This document shows, in pieces, positions 1 through 9,019 of a stretch of 64,000 nt of DNA (positions within the stretch are counted from its first letter, which is position 1; each line of letters begins with the position of its first letter). The position numbers were made by a program, and so were the translations under genes. The stretch comes from Mesostigma viride (lineage: Eukaryota > Streptophyta > Mesostigmatophyceae > Mesostigmatales > Mesostigmataceae): positions 1,972,245-2,036,244 of the forward strand of contig RPFO01000392.1 of NCBI GenBank assembly GCA_009746045.1. The letters are read 5' to 3'. Under the pieces are notes generated by a model. It saw nothing but the letters and a program-made list of their open reading frames with translations. It was not told the DNA's origin and made no database searches.

Positions 1-309
1 AAACGTAAGGTCCTTGCAAAGGAATTGGAGATTCAGCGGCAAAGGCTAGTCGAACTGGAGCTGCAAGAAGCCCGTAACAAATCGCGCATTGAACGCCTTC
101 TCGCTGAAGATTCTGTCGCCTCAACCCCCGCCGACACGCCAAAACCAAGACGGGGTCGAAAGCCCAAGGAGACAGAGCCGGACTCTCCGCCATCCCCGAT
201 CAAGACCCGGCAGCTCCCACCTCCACCACCGCCACCTGCCGCGATGACGCCATACGAGATGCGCATGGCCGCCATCCGCGCGTCTCTCCTTGCTAGTCTG
301 GACGATTAA
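1..309 (+). CDS. Partial coiled-coil / AT-hook protein of the viral element
   Basis: The frame is open from base 1 and ends at a TAA at 307-309, so the true start lies beyond the left edge. About 102 residues are visible. The N-terminal part is a charged, heptad-like helix rich in K, E, L, Q and R. A Ser/Pro/Thr linker follows, then a basic patch containing RRGRKPK, which resembles an AT-hook DNA-binding motif. A run of seven prolines precedes a short helical C-terminus ending LLASLDD. I do not recognise a family. It lies 12 bp upstream of the packaging ATPase on the same strand, so a role as a small virion or DNA-binding protein is possible, but that rests on context only. Confidence 0.5.
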   Translation, partial: KRKVLAKELEIQRQRLVELELQEARNKSRIERLLAEDSVASTPADTPKPRRGRKPKETEPDSPPSPIKTRQLPPPPPPPAAMTPYEMRMAAIRASLLASLDD

Positions 310-321
310 AATGTCTTCAGA

Positions 322-1203
322 ATGATAATGGCTATCATCGAAGAGCGACGAATTCATTCACTCGAGAACAAAGACATCAAGCAACGATACGCCCCACAGC
401 GTCCTGCTCCACCGAATATGCCGAGTCTTCATTTCATCGCAAACTTCTGCGGAGCTCGACGGTCTGGGAAAACTACATCGGCAGTCAACATGGCGAAGGC
501 TTACTTTGCTAACAACTCATTCGACAAGCTGTACCTCATTTCAGGGAGTGCCCACACGGAGCCAAAATACAAGAGCTCCCGGAACCAGCTATGACGATGG
601 AAGTCTACTCTAACCTGGCATTCGATGGGATGATAGATCATATCAAGTCTGACCTCCACGAATACGAGAGGTACAAGGACGATCTCAAGGTCTGGGAAAC
701 GTTCAAACGCGAATACGTGGATGGGAAAAAAACGCAGAACTCATGGACCTCTCCATGTACCTACGCCTTGATGCAATGAACTGGGATAAACCTGCGACAA
801 GGTTCGAGCACGGTCCTCCTTCGTCGCTCATTCTGATAGACGACATGCAAGGCAGTGCCCTCTATCAGAGCTCTAGCAAAAACGCTGTTGCGGCTTTCGC
901 GTTCAAACACAGACACTTCCTCACGAGCATGATTTTCCTGACACAGGCGTACACGAGCGGTGGCGTACCACGAGCAGTGCGAGCGAATATATCGTTTCTT
1001 GCGCTGTTCAGAACGAAGGACCATCGAGCCGCGCGACAGATCGCGGAAGAGAGCGCGGGGCTGTGGCGCCGGACGAGTTTCTCGCGCTATGGGACCACGC
1101 CGTCAAGGACGATCCTCACGACTTCTTCGCTGTCGACTTCGACCAGCGCGACCCGAAAAAAATGTTTCGTCGAAACTTCAATACATTTCTCTCGATAAAA
1201 TAA
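322..1203 (+). pseudogene. A32-type genome-packaging ATPase (FtsK/HerA superfamily), frameshifted
   Basis: The product resembles the packaging ATPases of NCLDVs, virophages and Polinton-like viruses, which pump DNA into double-jelly-roll capsids. The Walker A motif GARRSGKT lies near 450-475 after a hydrophobic strand (LHFIANFC). The Walker B strand is SLILIDDMQG at about 805-850. A sensor-like segment (SMIFLTQAY) follows at about 925-950. Reading starts at ATG 322 and moves through four frames: 322-594, 591 to about 735, 743 to about 1060, and about 1060 to the TAA at 1201-1203. All three shifts have the sense of single-base losses; one lies at the A7 run 726-732. The total of about 290 residues suits the family. 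It is either a true pseudogene or an intact gene with undercalled bases. The family assignment is fairly secure and the broken state is uncertain. Confidence 0.75.
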
Positions 1204-1208
1204 TTTTC

Positions 1209-1217
1209 TCTGAACAT
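1209..1217 (+). promoter_or_regulatory. Candidate viral promoter motif TCTGAACAT
   Basis: TCTGAACAT follows a T-rich stretch and lies seven bases upstream of the ATG at 1224. The identical 9-mer occurs at 2978-2986 upstream of the primase-helicase. Both sites are followed by ATAC within about 10 bases. Two matching sites placed just before two viral starts suggest a shared promoter element, but the sample is only two. Confidence 0.35.
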
Positions 1218-1223
1218 GATATA

Positions 1224-1719
1224 CTATGGATATTCCGTCCACCAAACGATACGCAGGCGCCGAGAAGGAGTACGTGTTGGACACCCAAGCACTCCTCCGA
1301 TATTGTTCGGGTTCTCGACTGGGCAGAAAACTCTAGAACGTGTCGTCAGGATCCTTCAAGAAGCAGGCCACCACGACACGATTCCGTCCACCTGTCACGA
1401 CATGAGCCCCGAAATCCGATTGGCCATCCTCGCCTTGGTGGGCGATCGCAGGCGTCCACGTGGGCGCTCACCCTCCAAAACGGAAAAACGACACGAACCG
1501 AAACGGCCTCGAGGGCGCCCAAGGATCCACCCCGTAGGGTATAAAAAGCCTCGAGCCAAAAAATTGTCTCATGTTCAGTCATCAGATGACGGTGACCGTA
1601 GAGGAGCGTCGCGAGCAATGGCGACGGGCCCAGGCGAAGAGGCGAGCAATCGCCCGCGACCAGACGAACTGCATCTCGGCGAAAAGCAAGGTCAAGAAGG
1701 GCGTCTGGAATCCCAGTGA
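1224..1719 (+). pseudogene. Small AT-hook DNA-binding protein, apparently frameshifted
   Basis: ATG 1224 opens a frame beginning MDIPSTKRYAG that stops near 1335 at CTC TAG. The adjoining frame, open from 1216 to a TGA at 1717-1719, carries on sensibly from about 1320 (LERVVRILQEAGHHD) and includes a classic AT-hook, KRPRGRPRIHP, near 1500. The best reading is one protein of about 165 residues crossing a frame change near 1320: an N-terminal helical part, then a basic minor-groove-binding tail. Its far end overlaps the next ORF in another frame and may not be translated. It lies between the ATPase and the recombinase and has the shared TCTGAACAT motif just upstream. A DNA-compacting or regulatory role is inference. 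Confidence 0.4.
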
Positions 1720-1804
1720 CCGATGGATCGCAAATAACCCCGAGTGCGGAAAAAATCGGCTTGCAGGCGACCTCTCCACCCTCGCCGGAGCCACCGCACC
1801 ATGA
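1571..1804 (+). CDS. Small basic ORF, possibly the displaced N-terminus of the recombinase
   Basis: ATG 1571 (or ATG 1586) opens 77 codons rich in R, K and E (EERREQWRRAQAKRR), ending at 1804. It overlaps the upstream AT-hook frame and the beginning of the recombinase frame. The recombinase frame has no ATG near its beginning; its first codon at 1716 is GTG. This ORF may therefore supply the true recombinase N-terminus through a frame change between about 1700 and 1740. Alternatively it is a separate small gene. No known domain is visible. Confidence 0.35.
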   Translation: MFSHQMTVTVEERREQWRRAQAKRRAIARDQTNCISAKSKVKKGVWNPSDRWIANNPECGKNRLAGDLSTLAGATAP

Positions 1805-2831
1805 GGAAACTCCCGCGCGAGCTGGAGGAGGGCGGTACTGGACCTTCGACGAGGCCGTCGCCGCAGCGGAAGCGCGACCAGAGCAGCACGAGCGTGGCAG
1901 GCCATCGAAGGAGCGCGGGGCGACTCGCAAGACCGCTTTGGGATACATTGGCAGGATGCGGGTCCTGCTCGACAAACTGGGGTGCTCGCAGTACGAGTCC
2001 GTTGATTGCCTTGCCGACACAGCTCGTGTTCTTCGCGTGGTGCACGAGACATCAGAACCCAAGCGCAAGACCCAGCACTCGAAGGACGACGCCTGGAGGG
2101 AGAATGAGAAGCAGCTCCTCGGGGTCATCAACGGCGTGAACCGAATGATGCCGCCCGAGAAGAGGCTCCCAAGTCACGTTACGGACGCGTACACTGCTCG
2201 CGTCAGGGAGCTGAAGGTTGGTGACCTGGACAGACGGTTTGACCGTGCCGAGAACAAGCCGCTGAGGTACACGTACGAACAGCTCCAGAAGATCGCCAAA
2301 GCAGAGTACGAAGCCGATCCCACGTCCGACGCCGCGCTCATGGGCTTGATCTATCTCTCGGGTGAAGATCTACCACCGACGCGTTACAATCACGACCAGA
2401 TGCGCATCGTCGACTCGGTCGCTGAGCTAGGACCGCACGAGAACGGCTACATCCCGAGCGAGAGGAGATTCTACATCCAGAATTTCAAAACGCAGCACAG
2501 CATGCCAGTTTATGACGTCGTCATCCCGAAGAAGTACGGAAAGCTCATCAAAGCGTTGGATGCCCGTGCTAAGGCTGGACAGAAATACCTTTTCGAATCA
2601 GAGCCTGGCATTCCGATCAAACACGAGCTCTACAGCGCCCGTTACAACCGGATTTACGGAGGCATCGACGCCACGCGACAAGCATACATCACTCGTTTCC
2701 TGAAGGGCGCTTCATTTAAGAAACGTAAATGGGCTGGCGACATGATGGGCCATGACGTACTGACAGGAGCCGTTTACGAGAGGCAGGGTGGCGAGACTGG
2801 CGGACGTCGGCTGAGGCCGAGGAAAAGGTAG
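1716..2831 (+). CDS. Tyrosine recombinase / integrase of the viral element
   Basis: This is a tyrosine recombinase likely to integrate or resolve the viral genome. The frame is 371 codons ending at TAG 2829-2831. The first ~70 residues are low-complexity. A helical core-binding region follows at about 80-170 (YIGRMRVLLDKLGC). The catalytic domain shows a box-I-like arginine (PTRYNHDQMRIVD) around residue 220 and, near 310-350, a box-II-like segment (DATRQAYITRFLKG) leading to MGHD and the probable nucleophile in TGAVYER. The usual box-II His is not obvious (DATRQAY). Some Polinton-like viruses and virophages carry recombinases of this type instead of DDE integrases. The start is unsettled: codon 1716 is GTG, so translation may begin upstream through a frame change or at an internal ATG. 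The C-terminus (RRLRPRKR) is basic. Confidence 0.7.
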   Translation: MTDGSQITPSAEKIGLQATSPPSPEPPHHEETPARAGGGRYWTFDEAVAAAEARPEQHERGRPSKERGATRKTALGYIGRMRVLLDKLGCSQYESVDCLADTARVLRVVHETSEPKRKTQHSKDDAWRENEKQLLGVINGVNRMMPPEKRLPSHVTDAYTARVRELKVGDLDRRFDRAENKPLRYTYEQLQKIAKAEYEADPTSDAALMGLIYLSGEDLPPTRYNHDQMRIVDSVAELGPHENGYIPSERRFYIQNFKTQHSMPVYDVVIPKKYGKLIKALDARAKAGQKYLFESEPGIPIKHELYSARYNRIYGGIDATRQAYITRFLKGASFKKRKWAGDMMGHDVLTGAVYERQGGETGGRRLRPRKR

Positions 2832-3006
2832 ATAGTTTCCCGTGGGAAATTTTCATGAATGTCGAAAAGGGTATTCTAAACTGCATGCATTATACAGGGA
2901 ATATAAAAGTTCCATGGGAACATTTTTATCGAGGGTCGAGGTTCGAGGGGTTATTCTTTAATCGAAACTTTTTTTTTTCTGAACATACGGTATACAACCT
3001 TCCAGA
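2832..3006 (+). promoter_or_regulatory. Intergenic promoter region before the primase-helicase
   Basis: This 175-bp AT-rich gap contains a TATA-like TATAAAAG at 2902-2909, a T8 tract, and TCTGAACAT at 2978-2986, the motif also found before the gene at 1224. Two short palindromes are present, TTTCCCGTGGGAAA near 2837 and GTTCCATGGGAAC near 2909. It is the clearest promoter-like region in the viral block. Promoter function is inferred from composition and the repeated motif only. Confidence 0.4.
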
Positions 3007-6000
3007 ATGGTCTCGAACCTCAACCTGCATGACGACACGGTCGCCCGACACGACGTAACCGACAAGCCGACACGATTCGATTCCTCGTGGGAGATCTCCC
3101 ACGGGAATAAAGGCGGACTCTCCCACGACAATCCACACTCTTGCGCTCACACAACCTCTAAGATGTCGACCGCCGCGGAATTTGTTCCTCTGTGGTTCGC
3201 GTCGAAAGATACGCCTTTCTTTGCTCGGACGCCAGGGGTGATGTACTCGTACGAAGAGGAAAAACCCCAAGACGCTTCGGAGGCGTATGGTCGCTCTCGT
3301 GGGATGAAGTACATCATGGCGCTGAACACGTACAAAAAAACGAACATGTATGCCGCTTTCGGGTGCAGGGAGGACTTGATCAAGACCCACGCGGAGTTAT
3401 CAACAAGCGATCCGCATTTGCTAGAAATTCTATCCCCCGACGTGAGCGTCGTCCCATATTTCGATTTTGACTGGGAAACGGAAGAACCCATCGACTACCA
3501 GCTGGAGAAGTACGCAAAAGCGGCCATATCCATGTTCTTCAACGACGTGTACGAGATAAATGTCGAGGAAGAGCGAGATATGCGGGTCCTTATTGGCCAT
3601 CGCGTCAGGAGCGGCATCTTCAAGCAGTCTGTTCACGTAACGGTGCCGACGATCTACATCCCGACCATGGAGGATCGTGTTAAGATGGGAGAGCTTTTTC
3701 AGTCGTTCCTTATGCAGTGCGCGATGGATTTGACTTCAGGATATCAGTCCGAGGTGTGCCAGAGACTCGTCAAGTCCCAGCACTCGAAAGAGGATTGGGA
3801 GGACATGCACGCGAACGGGAATCCGATTGTGGAGAAAACAACTGGCGTTTGGGCGCCTAAACACGACATCAAGTTTTGCTATGATAGAACAATCTATTCG
3901 AGGTACCGGGCCTTTCGCATGATAGGGATGAAGAAGCGCGGAGACAGCGGTGAGGACGCATACCTCCGTCCAGTCCCAGGGGGTAGTTCCGACGTCGGCG
4001 AATATTTGGTGACTGTCTTCAACGAAGAGGGACTGACCCGGCTCCCCCATGTCGATGATGCGGAACTATCCGAAACGAGCCATACAGTGTTTCGAGGGTA
4101 TGGGAAGACTATCCCACCACCTCGGGGCCTGGACATCTCGCCATCCATCGAAGCAATGAAAAGGTTTTCGCCTGGATGCAAGTATATGCGCACAACCTGT
4201 AAAGAATCCGAGCGAGGTGTCGCAACGTTCGTCAAGTACTCCGTCGACTCTGTGGATCCGTTATGCAGGATCTGCCTCAAGATACACGACAACAACGGGC
4301 CTTATAACCTGCTACTCCCTAATGGCGCTGTACAGTACAGATGCCACCAGGACTCACAGCACCGATTCATCGAGATCTCCCCGCCCGTGATGAAGCTCGC
4401 GGACTCGGACAAAGTTCCGTTCACTAACGAGTACTCGTCCGAAAAAATCAGGCCTTTCAGCTGGGATGCGCTTTTTGGAGGCCCGCACAAGAGCACCATC
4501 CTTGTTCAGTCGAATTGTGGGACAGGTAAATCTGAGAGGATTCGTGAACTCGTCAACGAGGCGGTGAGGAAGGATCCAGATATTCGCGTGTGCTGTATCG
4601 TGGCTAACATCAGCTTGTCCAAGGAGGAGGATCGCAATTACAGATCTCTGGGCGAGGGTGGGAGGACAGTCGTATGGGAGGACAACGCGTTCCATCTCCT
4701 GTACAGTGACCCAAATTTTCGTCACTATCTCAGCGGCTCAAAGGGGATGATTTCTGACGACAGGGTGTTGATAGTCCTGAACAGCATCTTGCGCCTCACG
4801 GACCAACCGTTCGACCTCCTCATCCTGGACGAAATTTACAACACCCTCACCGCCCTTTCACAGCGCTACGTGGAGAACCGTCGCGAGGTGTTGAGAAAAT
4901 TCGTCAGGCTCATCGAAACGTCCAAGGTCGTGATCGCGCTAGACGCTACTGTTACTCGAAAGGTCTACGATTTCATAGCGGCCTATCGCGCGGCGGACAC
5001 TATGGAGGTGGATTGCAACACCTTCAGGCGCCCTACCAACAGGACTCTGCGATGGGTGGACGTGACCTCAGAGAAGAACTGGCGAAAGGTCTGCGTGGAC
5101 CGCTTTGTCGCTGAGTGTGAGAGGAGGATAGAGGCCGGAGAGAGGATTTTCTGCCCAATGTCTGGCAAAAAAGAGGCCGCCATGGCGTATGAGGCACTCA
5201 AACCCTTCATCGACAAGCGCAAGAACGGGCGTCTCTACACTAGTCTGACGAGCAAGGAGGATCTGGAGGTTGGCGCGAATGCTGCGTGGGCTGACTTGGA
5301 CTTTTTGATCTTCAGCCCCACGATCACGGTTGGAGTCAGCTACACGGAGCACACGTTCGACAGCATGGTGGGACTCTTCATCAACGGGGACTACTACGCG
5401 AGCTACACGACAACCCTCCAGCAAATTTTCAGGGTGCGCCACTTAGTCAAGGGAGAGATGGTCATCTTCTATCGAGACACGACTTCGCTTCTTGACAGGC
5501 CTCCAACGGACTACGGCACGATCGTCGAGAACATGATCGCGGGGGACACTGCGCTCATCCAGCTGCTGTTCGACAACGCCGACGTAGTCTGCGACTGGAG
5601 CGCGGACAAGTCGCGTATCTATGACAGAAATTGCCCCAAGTTCCGTCTCTTCTGCCGGAACCAGCAAGATCTCGCGGTGTCGAGGTCCCACTACAAGGGA
5701 AATCTCATCAAGATACTGACGGAGGACTACGGCGTGGAGGTGTCGGCAGTGGAGGAGTTGGGGGACATCGACGCCCCTCCGCTTCCGGTACTAGAAGATC
5801 CAGACAAGGACAGGGAGGTGGTGCTTATGAGCGAGGAGGAGTACAAGGATCTAGAGGGGAGAATCGGCGGCACGGTTCCACTTTCACCGTACGAAATGCG
5901 TCTGAAGGCGGTGTACGAACTGGTTCACCGGTTGTACATGATTCCGTATGATCTCATCGACGACGAGCTCCCTCAAATTCTGGACAAGGAGATGGGGAGG

Positions 6001-6594
6001 AAGGCGTACGCTGGCATTCGGCAATATTCGAAGTTGACGGGACTAGGAACCAAGGAGCATTTCAGAGACAATCTGTTGATTCTGCAGAAGTCAGAGTCCT
6101 TGTTTGATTTGAAGGCGTATTCTCGTTTTGGACTAGCACAGTCTCTGGCCATTACGCTCAAGCTACTAGAAGGGACGCCTATCATCGACTTCATCACGAC
6201 GGCTGATCCGTCCAATCTCACAATGAAGTTGACGCGCGACGAGACGATTGCACTAGGGAATAAAATTGATAGCGAAATTGCCGACAAGGCCTGGTTCATG
6301 CGCTCAACATTTGGATACCAACGGCGAGCAGGCGAGGCTGGTAGTTTGTCTTTTGCACAGTGTAGCGGGCTCGTCAACAGGTTGTTAAGCCCGACTCTGG
6401 GAATTTCTGCCAAAGGGGCGAAGGGCAACAGCCGTGGCGGTGGTTACTTGGAAATTTCGAAGGCGGACATGCACGCGTTTCTTGATAGGTATAAACCCTC
6501 GTGGTGGGGCGATGAGAAGGATTATTCGATCACGTCGTTGTCTGGCCTGTCGATGGATGAAATCGCTCCTTTCCTGCAGGGAGCGGATAAGTAA
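3007..6594 (+). CDS. AEP primase - zinc ribbon - UL9-like SF2 helicase fusion
   Basis: An intact 1195-residue replication protein. The N-terminal third is an archaeo-eukaryotic primase of the herpesvirus/NCLDV clade. It has the metal-binding DxD in PYFDFDWE (about residues 148-156), the catalytic His in KQSVHV (about 206), and the clade-typical segment DRTIYSRYRAFRMIG (about 293-307). A Cys/His-rich zinc ribbon lies at about 392-453 (CRIC, then RCHQ). The C-terminal half is a superfamily 2 helicase like origin-binding proteins: Walker A NCGTGKS (about 503-509), Walker B LLILDEIY (about 604), a motif-V-like SPTITVGVSY (about 770) and a motif-VI-like QQIFRVRH (about 805). Such primase-helicase fusions are known from large DNA viruses. 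ATG 3007 gives the longest form; ATG 3163 (MSTAAEF) would remove a 52-residue unstructured leader and may be the real start. No frameshift is seen, unlike the neighbouring genes. Confidence 0.85.
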   Translation: MVSNLNLHDDTVARHDVTDKPTRFDSSWEISHGNKGGLSHDNPHSCAHTTSKMSTAAEFVPLWFASKDTPFFARTPGVMYSYEEEKPQDASEAYGRSRGMKYIMALNTYKKTNMYAAFGCREDLIKTHAELSTSDPHLLEILSPDVSVVPYFDFDWETEEPIDYQLEKYAKAAISMFFNDVYEINVEEERDMRVLIGHRVRSGIFKQSVHVTVPTIYIPTMEDRVKMGELFQSFLMQCAMDLTSGYQSEVCQRLVKSQHSKEDWEDMHANGNPIVEKTTGVWAPKHDIKFCYDRTIYSRYRAFRMIGMKKRGDSGEDAYLRPVPGGSSDVGEYLVTVFNEEGLTRLPHVDDAELSETSHTVFRGYGKTIPPPRGLDISPSIEAMKRFSPGCKYMRTTCKESERGVATFVKYSVDSVDPLCRICLKIHDNNGPYNLLLPNGAVQYRCHQDSQHRFIEISPPVMKLADSDKVPFTNEYSSEKIRPFSWDALFGGPHKSTILVQSNCGTGKSERIRELVNEAVRKDPDIRVCCIVANISLSKEEDRNYRSLGEGGRTVVWEDNAFHLLYSDPNFRHYLSGSKGMISDDRVLIVLNSILRLTDQPFDLLILDEIYNTLTALSQRYVENRREVLRKFVRLIETSKVVIALDATVTRKVYDFIAAYRAADTMEVDCNTFRRPTNRTLRWVDVTSEKNWRKVCVDRFVAECERRIEAGERIFCPMSGKKEAAMAYEALKPFIDKRKNGRLYTSLTSKEDLEVGANAAWADLDFLIFSPTITVGVSYTEHTFDSMVGLFINGDYYASYTTTLQQIFRVRHLVKGEMVIFYRDTTSLLDRPPTDYGTIVENMIAGDTALIQLLFDNADVVCDWSADKSRIYDRNCPKFRLFCRNQQDLAVSRSHYKGNLIKILTEDYGVEVSAVEELGDIDAPPLPVLEDPDKDREVVLMSEEEYKDLEGRIGGTVPLSPYEMRLKAVYELVHRLYMIPYDLIDDELPQILDKEMGRKAYAGIRQYSKLTGLGTKEHFRDNLLILQKSESLFDLKAYSRFGLAQSLAITLKLLEGTPIIDFITTADPSNLTMKLTRDETIALGNKIDSEIADKAWFMRSTFGYQRRAGEAGSLSFAQCSGLVNRLLSPTLGISAKGAKGNSRGGGYLEISKADMHAFLDRYKPSWWGDEKDYSITSLSGLSMDEIAPFLQGADK

Positions 6595-6741
6595 TAAATA
6601 TTTTTAATGGAACGCGTTTCTGCCATGCATGTAGTCATCGTTGCCAGCGACAACTGCTTCCCATGCAAATCGGAGGCCCATCCGGTTCGGGTCACACCCC
6701 GCCGCGCGGCCCTCGCCGGCTCCCTCACCCTGCGAGGACAT
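6595..6741. other. Non-coding junction after the viral genes
   Basis: TAATAAATA directly after the primase-helicase stop could serve as a polyadenylation signal. The remaining 130 bp is GC-rich, and I see no gene or repeat in it. The boundary between viral and other DNA may lie here or in the adjoining repeat array. Confidence 0.3.
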
Positions 6742-9019
6742 GGCGAAAAATTGGGCGGTCTTTTCTTAAGAGTAAGTACGTGCAATTTTTCGCCACATCC
6801 AACAACCTACGCCACCTCAGCGCCGGCCAGTGGGGGGAGGTGGCGAAAAATTGGGCGTTCTTTTCTTAAGAGTAAGTACGTGCAATTTTTCGCCATCACT
6901 CTCACACCTTGACAAACACCTCCTATACCCCGCGCCAAGGGGTGGCAGGGTGGCGAAAAATTGGGCGTTCTTTATATAAGAGTAAGTACGTGCAATTTTT
7001 CGCCATCACTCTCACACCTTGACAAACACCTCCTATGACCCGCGCCAAGGGGTGGCAGGGTGGCGAAAAATCGGTGTTCTCTGAACGTAGTTTCTTTATA
7101 ACAGATGAGAATGAACGCCGCTATGTGAGTGGTACTACGGGACGGTGGGCCTTGGGCTGGACCGGTTCCATGAGTTAGAATTAGTTGGCCAGTTTTGTAT
7201 GGCCATTTCTAGTTCGTTAAGTTAAGTAGCAATTAAGTTACTGTTGCTGACGGCTCATGAGGCGAGCCTGGGCTACGCCGCCCTAAAGTGCCATTTGCAC
7301 GATGTTCTAGGTCTCTTTTTCTTGTAATCGGATGTATGGGGTATGGGTATGGCGGATTACAAGAAATTTAATGCTGCCCTAATCGCGTCAGCCTTTTGGC
7401 TGGCGGTGGCCGATTAGAGATGGCGCGTGACTGACATAGCTTGAACAGTCACGTGACTGTGAAAAAGAAATTGAAATTACCCTCGTCGGTTTTCTCCCCG
7501 CAGCTGGGTTCTTGGCCGACGAGAGACTATAAAATACTTCGCGTTTGCCTGCGCGTGGCACCTGTACGGAACTCTGAAGCCATGAGTAAGATTTCCGTGC
7601 CACGCTGCAGTGCCTACCGCTTTGCTGCGGAATGTCGCAGCAGGGTTGCAGTTCCTGACTGCTGACTGCCGAAGGAAGGGTGGTCGGGTTACTTTTAGTG
7701 GGCATTGTGATGGACGACAAGTCTGTCGGCCCTCGCGTAAGTAGAAAAATATTTACCAGCATCCGCTCTTATGGGTGCGTGAGGTCTCGGGAATGTGGTG
7801 GGGACGAATTCCGGAATTATGCAATATTTCGATTCAGACCGAGACTTAAGGGGCCAGTTTAACAGACGGACCTGGGCCGGGCAGGACCAAATATTTTGGC
7901 CGGCCCAGTTGCGCTTGCGCTTTATCGGCCGCTGGGGTGTGTGATGAGAGCCTGCTCATCAACTAAAACCTGAAATATGGAAAGTTACTCCCCCAGGTGA
8001 CAACGTTGACAGTAATCGAGATATGGTGGCATCGGGTGACGTCCTACAAGTTGTCGTCACGTTAGGGCGGCACTGGCCTTTGAGGGAGGTCCGTGATCGT
8101 TAAACGAGGCGTCTTCTTCCTTGTCTTTGCGTGCACATTCAACACCCTCTTTTACTGGCCGAGGGTGGAAGGCTGGGGGGGCCCTGCAAAGGGTTATCGT
8201 GCATGAGGCTCGCTACAGCCGCCGGCGATTGTAATGGTCGTGACCGTTGCGGCAGGGCAGCCTCGGGAGCCACTGAGCGAAAGTGGTTGGCGGAGTTTTG
8301 GAGATAAAGCACCAGGAAAGGGGGGTTGGGTAACGAGAACTACAATCAATCATGAAATGGGTGCAGCGTGGCAGGCTCACTCATGGGTTCTGTAATTGCC
8401 CACTTATTGTTTTAATCAAATGTTGGTGGATTGGTAATAGTGGGAATAGAATCGGTGTTCTCTGAACGTAGTTTCTTTATAACAGATGAGAATGAACGCC
8501 GCTATGTGAGTGGTACTACGGGACGGTGGGCCTTGGGCTGGACCGGTTCCATGAGTTAGAATTAGTTGGCCAGTTTTGTATGGCCATTTCTAGTTCGTTA
8601 AGTTAAGTAGCAATTAAGTTACTGTTGCTGACGGCTCATGAGGCGAGCCTGGGCTACGCCGCCCTAAAGTGCCATTTGCACGATGTTCTAGGTCTCTTTT
8701 TCTTGTCCCGCCCCCCCCCCCCCTTTTTGTGTTTGTTTCTAGGGTAACGAGAACTACAATCAATCATGAAATGGGTGCAGCGTGGCAGGCTCACTCATGG
8801 GTTCTGTAATTGCCCACTTATTGTTTTAATCAAATGTTGGTGGATTGGTAATAGTGGGAATAGAATTGGGCGTTCTTTATATAAGAGTAAGTACGTGCAA
8901 TTTTTCGCCATCACTCTCACACCTTGACAAACACCTCCTATGACCCGCGCCAAGGGGTGGCAGGGTGGCGAAAAATTGGGCGTTCTTTATATAAGAGTAA
9001 GTACGTGCAATTTTTCGCC
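6742..9019 (+). repeat. Tandem array of ~110-bp units with short inverted repeats, interrupted
   Basis: Five units share a 53-bp core whose ends are inverted repeats, GGCGAAAAATTG and CAATTTTTCGCC. Cores lie at 6742-6794, 6842-6894, 6952-7004, 7062-7070 continued at 8866-8909, and 8967-9019. Spacing is 100 bp once and then 110 bp; the 110-bp period holds across the interrupted unit once the 1795-bp insert is subtracted. The spacer contains CACTCTCACACCTTGACAAA and CGCGCCAAGGGGTGGCAGGG. It could be a satellite or a cluster of tiny MITEs. Its position right after an origin-binding-type helicase also allows a viral origin or terminal repeat; that is speculation. Confidence 0.7.
7071..8865 (+). 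mobile_element. Head-to-tail dimer of a non-coding element inserted in the array
   Basis: The 1795-bp insert splits one array unit between GGCGAAAAA and TTGGGCG. Copy 1 spans 7071-8451. Copy 2 (8452-8865) keeps only the two ends: 8452 to about 8706 repeats the beginning of copy 1, and about 8740-8865 repeats its last 125 bp, joined through a C-rich tract. Each copy starts TCGGTGTTCTCTG and ends GGGAATAGAA, with no spacer between the copies. There is no clear target-site duplication; the insertion point is A^T. A weak inverted repeat (CCCACTTATT, AATAGTGGG) lies near the 3' end. Direct tandem copies without a TSD suit a rolling-circle (Helitron-like) element, but the 3' end lacks the canonical CTRR. 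No plausible transposase ORF is present; small ORFs near 7388-7862 lack recognisable motifs. Confidence 0.5.

Noticed and set aside
7388-7762. 124-codon minus-strand ORF, mirrored at 10327-10638
   Set aside because: Duplicated only because the DNA lies in an inverted repeat; the copies end differently and no motif is visible.
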